A stretch of DNA of 64,000 nucleotides, from the NCBI GenBank assembly GCA_021442155.1, contig CM038214.1, forward strand, positions 142,762,040-142,826,039. Direction: 5' to 3'. Within the stretch, counting starts at the first letter, position 1. Each line of letters opens with the position of its first letter. Under the pieces are notes generated by a model, which saw only the letters and a program-made list of their open reading frames with translations, was not told the DNA's origin and made no database searches. Positions 1 to 12,120 of the stretch are shown piece by piece. The position numbers and the translations under genes are program-made. The DNA is from Cymbidium sinense (lineage: Eukaryota; Streptophyta; Magnoliopsida; Asparagales; Orchidaceae).

Positions 1-764
1 AAAAATAAAAAAAATAAAAAAATAAAATAAATTAAAAAACCTAATTAAACATAAAATAAAACTTAAAATAAATAAAAATAAAACCTAAACCTTTAACGAA
101 AAAACCTAAACTAAATACAAAATAAACCTAAACTAAAATAAATAAAATAAAATAAACTTAAACTTAAACTAAATAAACACTAAAATAAATAAAACTAAAC
201 TAAACCTAAAATAAACTAAACCTAAACCATAAATTAAATAAAATAAAATAAAATAAAATGAACCTAAACCTAAACTAAAATAAAACCTAAAACCTAAACC
301 AAAAAAAATAAATAAACCTAAACTAAACCTAAAAATAAAAAAAGAAAACCTAAACCATAAAATAAAAATAAAGCTAAGTTAAAAATAAAATATAAACTTA
401 AGCCTAAAATGCTAAAATATAAAACCTAAACTAAAATAAGTAAAACTAAATAAATAAACTAATTAAATAAAATAAAAGATAAAGTAAAAATAAATAAAAT
501 AAACTAAATAAAATAAAATAAATAAACCTAAACCTCCTAGTTTGTAATTTAAACCCACCTAAATTAAACCCTAAACCCTAAACCTAAATCCACAAACCCT
601 AAACCTAAACCTTAAATGCAAACCTCTGACCATAAACCACAAACCCTAAACCTTAAACCCTAAAAATCCTAAATCTAAACCCAAACTAACCTAAATCCTA
701 AACCACAAACCTAACCCACTAAAACCTGACTAAACCTTAAACCCTAAACCCTAAACTCAAAATC
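1..764. repeat. Interstitial telomere-like array, block 1
   Basis: The first 530 bases are low-complexity AAATAAA/TAAAATAAA with scattered CCTAAA units. From about 555 to 764 the block becomes recognisable CCCTAAA heptamers with point variants. The switch sits at the box at 534-550. There is no gene. The C-rich strand is on plus, and the block ends where the CT-rich leader of LINE-A begins. Confidence 0.9.
534..550 (+). repeat. Higher-order box, divergent copy
   Basis: CTCCTAGTTTGTAATTT separates the AAATAAA-type array on the left from the CCCTAAA-type array on the right. It is a diverged version of the box CTACTAGTTTACTTAATTT seen elsewhere in the window. Confidence 0.5.
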
Positions 765-930
765 CCTCTTTCCTCTCTGTTGCGCTCCCTCTCTGGCGAT
801 TTTGTGTTCCTGTGCAATTTTTTGTGGTTTGGCCGTATTTTGGGCTCCTCCGATCGTGATCGCTATTTTATTGCTTGGTTGTGCTTCCTCTCTCAGCTTG
901 GTTGCTTATGTGACTCTCATTGGATTGTTC

Positions 931-2302
931 AATGGCGCATCACTCTCTTCTTAGCCTTGCTCTGGATCTGCTTTGCCCTCGATCTAAAGGTAATTTGGAT
1001 CCAATTTCATCTTAATGTTTTATTGTCAAGTCCTTTGGACACTCTTTGGTAAGATCCCTAACTCTAATGCCTCGTTAACTTAATTTCAACCTCATTCTAT
1101 GGATTGCGGCATGTGTTCGAGGATGTGGAAATTAGCTAAGCCTTTTGAGTTCTCTTTGGTTGGTAAATTCTCTCTACGATGCCTACTTAGATAATGTCGA
1201 TCATTCTTTCAGCTTAAAGCTTTGAGTCTTCACTATTGGGATTGATCCTCGACATATCCTTATTCAATTATCAAATGATTTAGATTATTCGAGTCTTTGC
1301 TCATCTCTATTTTGTGTATAATTATCAAATGCGGCTCTTGAAATGGTCCTCTTTTTGATGTCAAAGGAATCCCCATTGTTCCTTTATGGCTTGCTTTTCC
1401 CAACATGAGAATTCACTATGTTACTCACCAAGTTCTGTTTGCGGTTGGTGCTCTATTTGGTAGACCCCTTCAAATTGATCAAGCCCGCGCTAGATCTACA
1501 TATTGCGTAACTTGGTTGAGATTGACATTACCAAAAAATACCGCAAAGAAGTTTGGATCAGATTAGAAAAATTCGGATTTAATTAGAAAGTAGAATTTAA
1601 AAATTTCCCCATCTTTTGCACTCACTATAAGATCCATGGTCATGATCATTCAATTCTTTGTGCTACACCTAACCTAAAAGAATATATCACGAGAATCTAC
1701 CTCTCTTGGAATTGAAAACCAATAAGTTAGTTTATGTACTTAAAGCTACTCATAATGGAACTCATCCTCCTACACCTACCCCTTTATTACCTACTGATTT
1801 GTCTAATGAAAAATATTCTGAGCTTGGTAAAAATACCACCATTGATGTGTGTAAAGAAACTAATGATTACTACACTACTCCCACTTGTAATAATTTGGCT
1901 TCATGACAATCCTTTGCTCCATTTGAATCTTAATGACAATTTGAGTGGGAATCTTATATTGGATCAAAATAATGTTAATCCTTTATTGTCATACCAAAAT
2001 GATTATACATCATGGCAATGAAAATATTTGTACTATTAATGGTGCGAATCTCCCCTATTTCTACAAAGTGATACTCAAGCAATCCCATTCTCATTCTTAC
2101 TCGATCGAAGAAGGAGAAATCACCACTACTAAAACATTGGGATCTTGCTCCTATTCTAGATACCAAAACCAATCCCTTTCGATGGAGATACTTTGGATCT
2201 TGATAGACCCTTCAAACTATTATTAAAAAAATCTTATAAAGCCAAAATGACTAATAATAACTTCACTAGAACCACACTTTCTTCTCTAACACCTCACAAA
2301 TA
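931..2302 (+). pseudogene. LINE-A ORF1 (gag-like, DUF4283 plus zinc knuckle), broken
   Basis: ORF1 of plant L1-type LINEs encodes a nucleic-acid-binding protein that packages the element RNA. Here a start at 931 (MAHHSLLSLA) matches the probable start in LINE-B. The DUF4283-like core begins near 1138 with PFEFSLVGKF and is interrupted by frameshifts. Near 1600-1670 a zinc-knuckle remnant reads FCTHYKIHGHDHS. The second cysteine of the CX2CX4HX4C pattern is tyrosine and the last is displaced, so zinc binding is probably lost. A Ser/Asn-rich tail ends at a TAA near 2300, just before ORF2. The assignment rests on alignment by eye with LINE-B and LINE-C. Confidence 0.75.
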
Positions 2303-2366
2303 ATATGTCCTCCTCTCTTTCTTTTTCCATTTCTTTTTTTTTTACCTTTTCCTTTTTGGATTTCAT

Positions 2367-5300
2367 ATGATTTATTTTCTTATTTGGAATATCCGGGGTT
2401 GTGGGACTCTCCCTGTCCGCAACCGTGTTAGGAGCCTCTATCGCGCTCATAACATCAAATTACTTGTTATTTTTGAGCCTTTCATTAACTCTTCCAAGAT
2501 TTCTCATGTTGCTAGATGCTTGGATTTCAAAATTTCTCTTCAATCTTAATAATAAAATATGGTGTTTTTGGAATAATTCCATCACCATTTCCATCATTGA
2601 TGATCTTGATCAATTGGTTAATGTAAAATCTCATTAGGTGAGTTTTTTTGGTTCCTTTATCTATGCTTCTTGTAGAGCGGTAGAACATCCTTTGGAATCA
2701 CTTAAGAACCTTCACCTCCTCGGTTAACCTTCCCTGGTTGGTTGGGGGTGATTTCAACACTATCATTGCTTCTTGAAAGGAGGGAGGATGTTCTCTAACC
2801 TCCATTCCATGGAAGACTTCTAATATGATCTTAGATTACAATCGATTGACATTAGTTTTTTAAGTTACGATTACATGGCATAACTCTATACTTTGGCGGC
2901 TCTTGATGGGACCCTTTTTAATTCTCTTTGGATCAATCAATGGCCTCTTTCCTCTGTTGAGCATTTGAATAGAACTTTATCTGATCATGCTCCTCTTTTG
3001 ATCTCTATCAAAACTCCCCCCTTTGACCCTTCTACTCCCTTACCATTTAGATTCCAAAATATGTGGAACCAACATGGTGATATCACTAATGTTGTTTTCA
3101 CTAATTGGATGGCTCTTGTTCACCTAGATAATTTCGTTAAAGGCATGATTCCTTTGGCTTAAGCTCAAAGACTTAAACAAAACCTCATTGGTGGAACAAG
3201 CATATATTTAAAATCTTTTTTACCAATCTTAAAGCTATGGAACAAGTTGTTTGCTCTCTTGAAGAGGCTATCTTAACTGATCCCAGTAAGATAGATGAGC
3301 TGAGCATTGCCAAAGATAACTTGATTAGTTACCAAAATATGGAGGAAACCTATTCGCGTCAAAAAGAATCTAGCAAACATATTACTGATGGCGATAAAAA
3401 CACAAGGTATTTCGATGCTATTTGCAATAAATGGAAAGCATTAAACTCGATTAAGAAAATTAAGAACTCTAATGGTGTGGATAAGCGATAAAAAATGAAA
3501 TTAAGAATCATACATCACTTTCAAAATTTACTAAATTCAATCCTTCTTAGAAATCCCTCCAACACCCATCTAATCCCTGATTATGAAGGATAACCATGTG
3601 CTCACTATGCATCCCTCGAAGGAGATTAGTAGTACTCTCAATAGCATGAACAACGATTTTGTTCTTTGTACGATGGCTATGACTCATTTCTTTTTAGCAT
3701 TGTTGGCCTTTTATTAAATCGATCTTGTTGATCTTTGTTATTGATTTTTTGATGGTAGCTCTATTCCGGATATTTTCATGTACTTCTATTGTCCTTATTC
3801 CAAAACCAATATTCGAATCTTGGGCGATTTTAGACCTATTAGTCTTTGCACCTTTTTCCAAAACTCATTACTAAATTAATTAATATTAGGATTAGCCCTC
3901 TACTCTAAAATCATCTCCACTAGCGGCTTTGTTAAAATAGAGTCATATCGATAATATTCTTCTTGCTGAGGCGGTTCATGACATTGATGTTTCTTCCGGT
4001 AATATCCTCTTCAAAGCTGGACATCACTAAAGCCTTTGACAACCTCTCATGGGATTTCCTCTTTTAAATTTTACATTTGTTTGGTTTCTCTGATAATTTT
4101 ATCCAGCTTATAAAAAGTTGTATCACTAATGTTTAGTTTTCTGTTATCATGAATGGTGAGTCCCTTGGTTTCTTTACTTCGAGTCATGGCTTGTGACAAG
4201 GTGACCCACTTTCTCCTTCTCTTTTAATCTTTGTTATAGAATATCTTTCGAGGAGCCTCAATGATCTTTTCATTAAAAATCCTAACATGTTTTTAAAACT
4301 CATGGTGGTTTCCCTGTTTCTCATCTTAGCTTTGCTGATGATTTTATAATCTTCTACAATGCCTCTCTTCAACATGTTAAAACTATTAAGAATCTCTTAA
4401 ATGATTTTGGCAAAGTTAGTGGTCTCTTTCTCAATGAAAGAAAATGTTGTTTTTTTATCCCCTAAGATTCCCAATAGACTAATCAAATCTCTAGAATTAC
4501 TAATTTTAAGCAAAATCAACTTCCCATTAATTATCTTGGGGCTCCGCTTTTTAAAGGCCAAAAAAGATCTCATCTTTTTGATGACCTTATTCAGAAAATA
4601 TCTAATAAAATTCAGTTTGTGAATTTCATTTACCCTCTTTCGGTGGTAGGCTAACCTTGAGTAAGAGCACTCTTAATTCCATGCCTTTATATCTCATCCA
4701 AATCATTGTGCTGACCATTTCTATCATCAACAAAATTGAGCGTCTCCTAAACAAATTTTTCTGGGGCTCCAATGCCTCCTCTAAAAGAATGCACTGGACC
4801 TCTTGGATTAAAATTTGTGGCACTTTTGATGAAGGTGGTCTTCATTGTAAATCCATAAAAGAATCTATCAATGCCTTTTCCTATAAACTCTGGTGGAATT
4901 TTAGGAGTAATCATAGTCTTTGGGCTAATTTCATGACTGCTAAATATTGCCAGGGTAAGCACTCCCTCATTTGTCCCTTTAAACTGGGTGATTCTCCTAT
5001 GTGGAAAAGACTTTGTTCTGTCAAATGGGATGGACATTAACTCTGGCACTTCTTTCTTTTGGCAAGATAACTGGAGTGGATGTGGATCTATTGATGACTT
5101 ACTCTCCACCCATTCCACTGCCGCTATTAGAGTAAACTCTTTCTAGCATAACAACAAGTGGAACAATAGTAAGCTTGATTTTATCCCTTTTACTTTCTTG
5201 AATATGGTTTCTACTATTCCTATCACTCCAAACAATCAAGACTAGATTCTCTTTAAGCTCTCACATAATTATGATTTCAACCTCAAAAATGTGTGGCTCC

Positions 5301-6335
5301 ACATTAAAGATACTAATTATTCCTCCTATGTGTTCTCCAAACTTTGAAATAACAATATCCTACTTCTTATTCTTTCTTGGCATATTCTAAAAAAAATTTT
5401 ATCCTGTTAATTCCTTGTTGTGGTGTAAAGGGTTTTTACCCTCTAAATGTCAATGTTGTTTCCATATTGAGAATGTTAATCATGTTTTTTTATTAATGGC
5501 TTCTAAACTTTGGATTTGGTATGATGATCTTTTTAAACTCAATTTCAATGGCTCTCTTACTTTATATCAACTTCTTGAAGTCTATTTTGATAATACTATT
5601 AAAGGTCACATTAAAGTCATCACTGCTATCACTCTTATCTGGTTCATATGGATGGATTGAAATGATGCAAAACATCGTGGGATCCCTAAGAACCATGTGA
5701 GGATTATTGCTAGAACTAAAAACAAAATTTGTGACTTGTTTAAAGCCAATATCATTCATTACAGACAATTCAAAGACTGTAAATTTTTGTCCAATAAATT
5801 GGGTTTTAACCTACTAGATCAACCTTACTGTCGAAATGATAAGATTGTTTATTGGAAAAAACCTCTTGACCATATTATTATAATTTATACTGATGGCTCT
5901 GTCTCTCATAATGGATCTGGTTGTGGTGGCATTTTCAGGAACTCTAAGGGTATAGTCTATGTGCTTTTGCTTATCCCCTTATTTCACACTTTATCCCATT
6001 TAGCTTATGGCGGTCTACAAAGCTCTTGAGATTTGCCTTCAAAATGTGGCTCAATATTTGGATTGAGGTGGATGCTCTTCTGCTGATTGATCTTTTGACT
6101 TCCACCAAAATGAGCAGTATTGAATTGTACTACCTCCTCAAGCAAACTAGAGCTCTTCTTTCCCAACTAAATTTTAACATCACTCATGTTTGGCGTGAAG
6201 GAAATGCTTGTGCTGACTACCTTGCCAATCTGGGTGCTAGATCGGGGTATCATCTTCTTTGATCAACTCACCTTACCCAAACACTTGTGTGAGTTAACTT
6301 GGACAATTCGGGTTTCCTTATCTCGAACTTAATCT
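2367..6335 (+). pseudogene. LINE-A ORF2 (endonuclease, reverse transcriptase, zf-RVT, RNase H), broken
   Basis: ORF2 nicks the target and copies the RNA in place. The start at 2367 gives MIYFLIWNIRGCG, the endonuclease N-terminus; the Glu of VIFEPF, GGDFN (about 2740) and LSDHAPL (about 2970) are also endonuclease motifs. Reverse transcriptase shows KLDITKAFDNLSW near 4015-4050, GL*QGDPLSP near 4190 with a TGA replacing Arg, and the catalytic LSFADDFIIF near 4330. A zf-RVT-like segment lies at 5415-5660. Plant-type RNase H follows: YTDGS (about 5888), ALEICL (about 6020), IEVDALLLIDLL (about 6062) and HVWREGNACADYLAN (about 6187), so the D-E-D-D residues survive although the frame shifts. The C-terminal LDNSGFPYLELN ends ORF2 near 6335. 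At least several frameshifts make it a pseudogene. Confidence 0.85.
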
Positions 6336-9300
6336 AACCTTTGATGTTTCTATCCATTCATCTCTTTTATGCCTCTTTATCTTATAGATTTCTATTCCTT
6401 TTTGTGTCTTTTGTGGATGCTTCACATGGATATTACTTACTAACTTGATCTCTGTGCCATTATTTGGTGTTTTAATAGCTTATCATTTATTTGTAGGCAC
6501 TCTGCTTTTGGCATTTACACTGATAATGGGCTGCTGTTGAGCTATGTGCATACTAAGTCCCTGCATTGGAATTTTGTTGAGTTATATGTACTCTTGGTTT
6601 TATAACACCACTCTATTTGGGATTTTAATATCAATGCTCTTCATTCCTAATCCTACTTAATCATCTTTGGATGGAGATATTTATTTTGATGGGTTTAGCT
6701 TCTTCCATTAATTTTACGCACTTGCAATTCTCAAAGATATCTTGAGCATCTTAGTTACTTATGTTGTTTCTATGCATTGTATTAGTGTTCATTATCTTTG
6801 GTTGCAATATTTATTTTGATGATTCTTGTTAGGTTGTTGGATTTTATGATAATGACTGGTTGGCTTTTGACATCTTGCTTGTCTCCCATTAGATCTTGAC
6901 TTCTGATATTCTATAACTCTAACTTTGGTGACATTTTCCTTTTATTTTGGGAGTTATCTTTTATTTTATTTTTTTATGAAGAGGGTTTTGGCCTTTTGAT
7001 ATTTATCTTCTTAGTCATTATCCATTGGACCCCATTATTTGCTCTCTTTGGAAACCATTTTGATTGAGGTCCATTTGGTGGGATCTTGTTGTGGGAGGCT
7101 TTCTTCTTTTCTTCCATCCGCCAGGTTGTTTTTTTCAAGCTTTCTTACAGTCTGACCTCCTTACCCCGGCGGACTTATTGTATGCGAACTTTGATATTAC
7201 TTCTTGGTTATCTTTTTATGCCTCTTTTACTTTGCACAGGTGGAATCTCGACATTTGTTTCTTTGCTTTTATTTTTTACGATGGAGTTTCTTGATTGATT
7301 GTTGTTTTATTGAGATCCTTTTTTGTGTAGGATGTTTCTGAGATTGGGACTTTGGTCAATCTCTTTTACTACTCTTGTTTGGAGAGAATTTGTTTTTTAC
7401 TGGTTGTTTTCTCTTGCTCCCTGCAGGAATGGATTTTCATGTTTGCCTCTCTTTTTGGTTTTTACTTTGTTTTCCTCTCATTAGGCCTTCTTGCTAGGCT
7501 ATTTTGATCAGAAAGGTCTTGTTATTCCTTTCAATGCTTGTATTCTTTTTTTTTGGGACTGTTTCCAGTTGTTGTCTTTGGGACTTGGATGTTTTTTTAT
7601 TCTCGATTTTCCAACTATTTGTGTTATTATTGGTTTGATCACACTTGTGTTGCTCTTTTTCATCGGTTCTTTTTGCCATAGTCATAATTCTTCTCTTTTA
7701 TTATGGGATCGATTTTCCTTGCAGGTTTGGATTTCCTTAATGGCTTCTCTATTAGCCTTTACTGTGGTTGTGGGTTTAACTGCTAGCCTGATCAACTTTA
7801 TCTGGAAGGTTTTTTTTTTTATTATACTTTGAACCCTTGATATGATTGTTGGGTATTGGATTTTAGGTCCTTTTCGGTGTCTTTGTGGTTTATATGTTCC
7901 ATTCTTTTGCTTTTATTTATTTTTGTTGTTAACAATTGGGCTACTGCTATCTACTCCTACTTCTACTTTATCCCACTTGGTTTTGTTAACATTGTGTAGA
8001 TCTCTGTGATTTTCCATCTAATTATTTGGATCTTTACATATGCTTTTGGGTGGACTCTTGGCCAGCTTGTTGGCATTAACTACCTTGGTTGTTGGCTGAA
8101 CTGGATTAATACTCTACATGCTGTCTCTGGGGTTTTGGTTTGTTTTGTTCAGGAAGTCTCTATTAAAGTTGTTGATTTCTTGGTGGAATTTGTTTTGAAT
8201 CCCCTTATTGGTTTATTATATGCATATCATCTAAATTCATTGGTCTACTTTATCTGCTACTATTTTTTCCATCTTCTTACAGTTAAACTTATATCTCTTG
8301 CACTATTTATCTTGGATGGGTAGCTTTATGGCAAGCTAGCTAGTTTTTGTTGTGTTGGTTGTTTCTTGTCTTGGATATTTGCTATCTTGGTTTTTCAGGA
8401 CTCCTATGTTGGCTCCATCTTTGTTGGCTATAGGACTTCAGGGTCCTATGTTAAAGCTTCTGACATTTGTTGATGGTTTTTTGGTGATTGTTGCAGGTTG
8501 CTTTACCTTTATACATTTTATGCTCTATCTATTTGGTTATTAACTATTGCAATTTCTACTCGATTGAGAGGTTTTATGGCCAACTTGTTGTCCCTTCTCT
8601 GGATGTTGTTGTCTTATTCTTTGTCTTGGCTAGTTTTGGCCTTGGTTATCTACTGTCTTGCTTTTTTATGGATTCTAATGTTGATACTCATTTGAATCCA
8701 CTTTTTGATTTTTCTTCTGGTGGGTTCCAAATGTTGCATTAACTATTTTTCTATTGGGGTTGGCTTTACGAATGCCGTCTATTTATGTCATTGTTCATCT
8801 CGATTGTTGTGATCTACATTATCTATTGTCTCTATTCCCATCTTGGCTCGATTAGGTTTATGCCATTATGCACTTGTCTATGGAATGTTCTTGCCTTTTT
8901 TGTTGTCTTGCTCTCTTGGTTGTTTGTTGATATGCTTATCAATTTTGGTCACGAATCTTTGCTACTTTTGTAGCTCTATCTTTACTTGGTGCTATTTTTT
9001 GGTAGGTTGTAGTCTATTTCCTGTGTTGGGCTATGCTGCCTTCCTTTACAATTGCTTTTTCCCAATTACTGATATGGATATTAATAAGGGGTTGTTTCAC
9101 GGCACGAAGATTCATATATATATCATATGTTTGGGATGGTGTTATTATAGGCTCATTGACTTGATTAGCAATTTCAAGTTGCCTCCTCTCTATTTTCTTG
9201 TGGAGGGATTATATCTTGGCTTTTTTATCTTCTTGGATATGACTTTTATGAGGTTACGGAAAAGATGTCATTCTCATATGTTTATGTATTCTCATGTCGG

Positions 9301-9970
9301 GGTGACTATATTGATGATACTTTTCTTGAATGGGACACCTTATCCTTGACTCTTTGCAATTTCCTCTATATTAGATATGGTTTTATTTAGGTTTGCAGGT
9401 AATAAAACTCACAAGACTTTCAACAACTGGTTGTTATCTCCTCATAGGTTTGTTGGCTATGATGGTTGTGATGATCTCACTCCCTTTTGGTTTGGTAGTA
9501 GCTCTTGTGATGTAACCCTTCTACTGAAGTTTGGATGCTCATATTTGCATCTCCCAGTGTGTGAGCTGAGCCTTCTCTATCACAATTCCTTATTATCATT
9601 CTCAACTTTTGTTGTTTTCATTTATCCTTTTGTTTATATTACTTTAACTATTCTAATCTCTTTCTTATTACAATTTTGCAGGTGATTCTCTCTTGTCCTC
9701 TTGCAGGTTTGCTCCATATTATCATGCATTCTCACATCCTCTAGAGCATTGGCCCTAATCTTCCTTTGGCTTATTATGTTAATCAACTTGTATCTTTTGA
9801 TTGCTTTAATGTCTTCTTTTGCTTTTGGATGTACTTAGATAGGGATTTACTCCTTAGTGATTGTAGCTCTTTGAGCGAGTTCTGAGTTTATCCCCTTTAA
9901 GGACCTTGTATCCTTCTTTTTGTGGCAATAAAATACCCCTACATGGGGTTTCCCAAAAAAAAAGAAAAAA
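6336..9970 (+). other. LINE-A long T-rich 3' region
   Basis: This region has no recognisable protein family. It is strongly T-rich with GG-containing words (TTGGTTG, CTTGGTT), so chance open frames read as hydrophobic peptides, the longest at 8843-9349. The last 600 bases align by eye with the 3' regions of LINE-B and LINE-C (shared TGTAACCCTTCT...GAAGTTTGGATGC near 9513). About 1.6 kb in the middle appears to be extra compared with those copies. I treat it as 3' untranslated sequence, with a possible nested insertion. Confidence 0.6.
9927..9932 (+). terminator. LINE-A polyadenylation signal AATAAA
   Basis: AATAAA lies in TTGTGGCAATAAAATACCCC, about 25 bases before the A-rich tail. The same words end LINE-B, LINE-C and the inverted fragment. 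Confidence 0.7.
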
Positions 9971-10003
9971 AAACCCTAAACCCTAAACTAACCCTAAACC
10001 CTA
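9971..10003. repeat. Short CCCTAAA spacer between LINE-A tail and GRP fragment 1
   Basis: About four telomere-like units join the LINE poly(A) directly to the GRP fragment, the shortest such spacer in the window. Confidence 0.8.
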
Positions 10004-10427
10004 AGAATGGGTGGAACCTTGATGCTAGGAACATCACTGTCAACTAGGCTCAATCCAAGTCTGGTGGTTGAGGTGATGGTTATCGTAGTGGTGGTGGGGG
10101 ATCTGGAGGTGCTGCTGGATATTGAGGTGGTGGTCGGAGCAGTGGTGATTATGGAGGTGGGAGGAGTGATAGAGAGTTCTGATCATGGTGGATGATATGA
10201 TGGCAAATCACTGCTCGATGAGGGTGCTTTTGGTGGGACCTAGAGAAATTGAAGAATGAATTGATCCGATCTTTGCTTATGGAACTATGTTTTCTAGGGT
10301 TTTGATTAGTCTATGGAGCTCATTTTTATCTATGTCATCACTGTATCTTAGAAACTTGGGGTGCTACTTGGTTGAGGTAATCAAAAAAAAATATTGAATC
10401 AAAATTTGTTCTCTATTAAAAAAAACA
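10004..10427 (+). pseudogene. GRP fragment 1 (RRM tail, Gly-rich C terminus, 3'UTR)
   Basis: Plant glycine-rich RNA-binding proteins have an N-terminal RRM and a Gly-rich tail. This copy starts in the last RRM strand, reading NGWNLDARNITVN*AQSKSGG, which matches the family pattern NGKxLDGRxITVNEAQSR. The Gly-rich run follows (YRSGGGGSGGAAGY), broken by TAG and two TGA codons that replace Gln/Glu and Gly codons. After the coding part come about 180 bases of 3'UTR, with GAAAC(T)TGG...TACTTGGTTGA as its hallmark, and a run of A. Most of the RRM is absent, so it cannot bind RNA. Some introns may be missing, consistent with a processed copy. Confidence 0.8.
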
Positions 10428-10716
10428 TTAAACCATAAATCCTAAACTAAAATTTAAACCCTAACCCTAAAACCTAAACTCAAAAAAACCTAAACTACCT
10501 AAACCTAAACCTAAACTACAAATCATAAAAACTAAACCTAAACCCCAAACCCTAAACTTTAAACCCAAACCTTAAACCCTAAACCCTAAAACTCTAAACC
10601 ATAAACCCTAAACTCTAAACCCTAGACCATAAACCTAAACCCTAAAACCTACAACCTAAACAAACCAAACCCCAAACCTAAACCCTAAACCTAAACTAAC
10701 CCAAACAAAACCTTGA
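10428..10716. repeat. CCCTAAA array after GRP 1
   Basis: A moderately clean CCCTAAA array of about 290 bases. It ends abruptly at non-telomeric DNA near 10717 (AACCTTGAATAAAGATG). Confidence 0.85.
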
Positions 10717-12120
10717 ATAAAGATGTTATTAGGAGTAGATTGAAAGAATGACCTAATCCAACATAGTTATGGTAGCTAAAGAAAATGTCTTCAAGAGTTT
10801 TCCTTGACTATTAGAGATTTGAATACCTAAACCTAACCCTAAATTATATTATAATACCATATATTTTAGTATAATGTAGCATCATATATTTGAGCATGTA
10901 GTAATGTGTTTTTGGATGTTATAAGATGTTTTGAAATATTTTAGTATATTATGGTATTTTTCCCTATAGTATATATTAATATAAATCATAAAATATTGAT
11001 TTAATAAATCAAATGATGAAATTTGTTAAATTTGAAGTGGAATTAGATTGTAGAACCAAAGGTGTGCTATGCCACTTGTAGTCTAAAAAAGATTTTATGT
11101 TCAAAATAAATATTATATGTTTTTTACGCATTTTAATATCTTTTAGTATTTTACAATCATGCAATTAGCCTACGATAGCATTATTTATAAAAATGTTGAT
11201 TTAGACTTTAAAATGGTTGAATTTGGCTAAATTCATAATAGGTAGAACATGACATCATAATATATTATTTCAATTTAAAATATGTAATATGACTAAAATA
11301 TATAGTTTTTTTATTGTTTAGACTAATATTATGATTTTTTATCTTAAGCAATCCCTTATATGATGTGATATGCAGTATAATATAATATAATATGTTATAG
11401 TGTATTATAATATATGATGCCATAACATAGTGTAGCATCATGCATTATATCATACTATTGTGTATTACTACTTGTTGTTTAGCATTTTTAGTTTGTTATA
11501 GTATGATGTAGTAGAGTTTGTCTGGTATAATTCATAAAAATATTGATTTATAGGTGAGATGATGGGATTTGGCAAAATTTAAGGTAAGCTTTAAGGAACA
11601 TCATTGGGGGTGTGCTATGGTGTGTCATTTAATCAAAAGAATGTAATTTTGCATCCAAAATAAATTTTCATTTTTCAACCAAATTTTATAGTTTGTGCTT
11701 AAAGTGATTCTTTTTAAGGTGTAATGTAAGATAAATTGAAGGTTGAGATAGAGGAATTTGGCCAAATTCATGGCACACACCAAGAAGCAACACCAAAATT
11801 ATGCTATTTTGTATCATTTCTAATAGAAAAATAACAATTTTACTTCCAAAATGAACATTATTCATATTTTGAGAAAATTTTATTATTTGTTTATTTTAAG
11901 TGATTCTAATGAGGTGTAATGTTAGATAATATATTATATTATAGAAAATTATAATATAACATCTTATATTATAATATAATATAGTGTGTTAATTCATACT
12001 ATAATATGTTTAGCATGATATTGTATAGTTAGTTTGAGCTTGCACCATCACAAATCATAAAATATTGATTACAATGTTAAGATGATGTAATTTGAATGAA
12101 TACATTATTAGGCTTTGGTT
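10717..12120. repeat. AT-rich, diverged tandem repeat of about 540 bp
   Basis: No gene is seen. The motif CATAAAATATTGATT, followed by a GATGATG/AATTTGG stretch, recurs near 10987, 11531 and 12055. A related second motif recurs near 11188 and 11735. Alternating spacings of about 205 and 320-345 bases give a composite period near 540. Phrases such as GTGATTCT(T/A)...AGGTGTAATGT also repeat (about 11704 and 11910). The sequence is unlike both the telomere-like arrays and the LINEs. Family unknown. Confidence 0.55.

Larger units (their letters stand above)
765..9970 (+). mobile_element. LINE-A, near-complete L1-type plant non-LTR retrotransposon
   Basis: About 9.2 kb run from a CT-rich leader to an A-rich tail that passes straight into CCCTAAA repeats. 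In order I see a leader, an ORF1 remnant with a DUF4283-like region and zinc knuckle, then ORF2 with an APE-type endonuclease, reverse transcriptase, zf-RVT-like region and RNase H, then an unusually long T-rich 3' region of about 3.6 kb. The 3' end shares TTTGTGGCAATAAAA with LINE-B and LINE-C. Many frameshifts and stops interrupt both ORFs, so it is not autonomous. Target-site duplications cannot be judged inside telomere-like repeats. It looks the longest of the family here and may approach full length. Confidence 0.85.

Noticed and set aside
1..764. A genuine chromosome end
   Set aside because: The arrays are degenerate and interrupted by retroelements on both sides, and they continue through the window in the same orientation. 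This is interstitial, or at most subtelomeric, DNA.
8843..9349. 168-residue plus-strand open frame, and the other hydrophobic frames at 7064-9685, 25768-27696 and 43552-44731
   Set aside because: They are Leu/Phe/Cys-rich readings of T-rich LINE 3' sequence. They overlap in several frames, match no family, and are not conserved between LINE copies.
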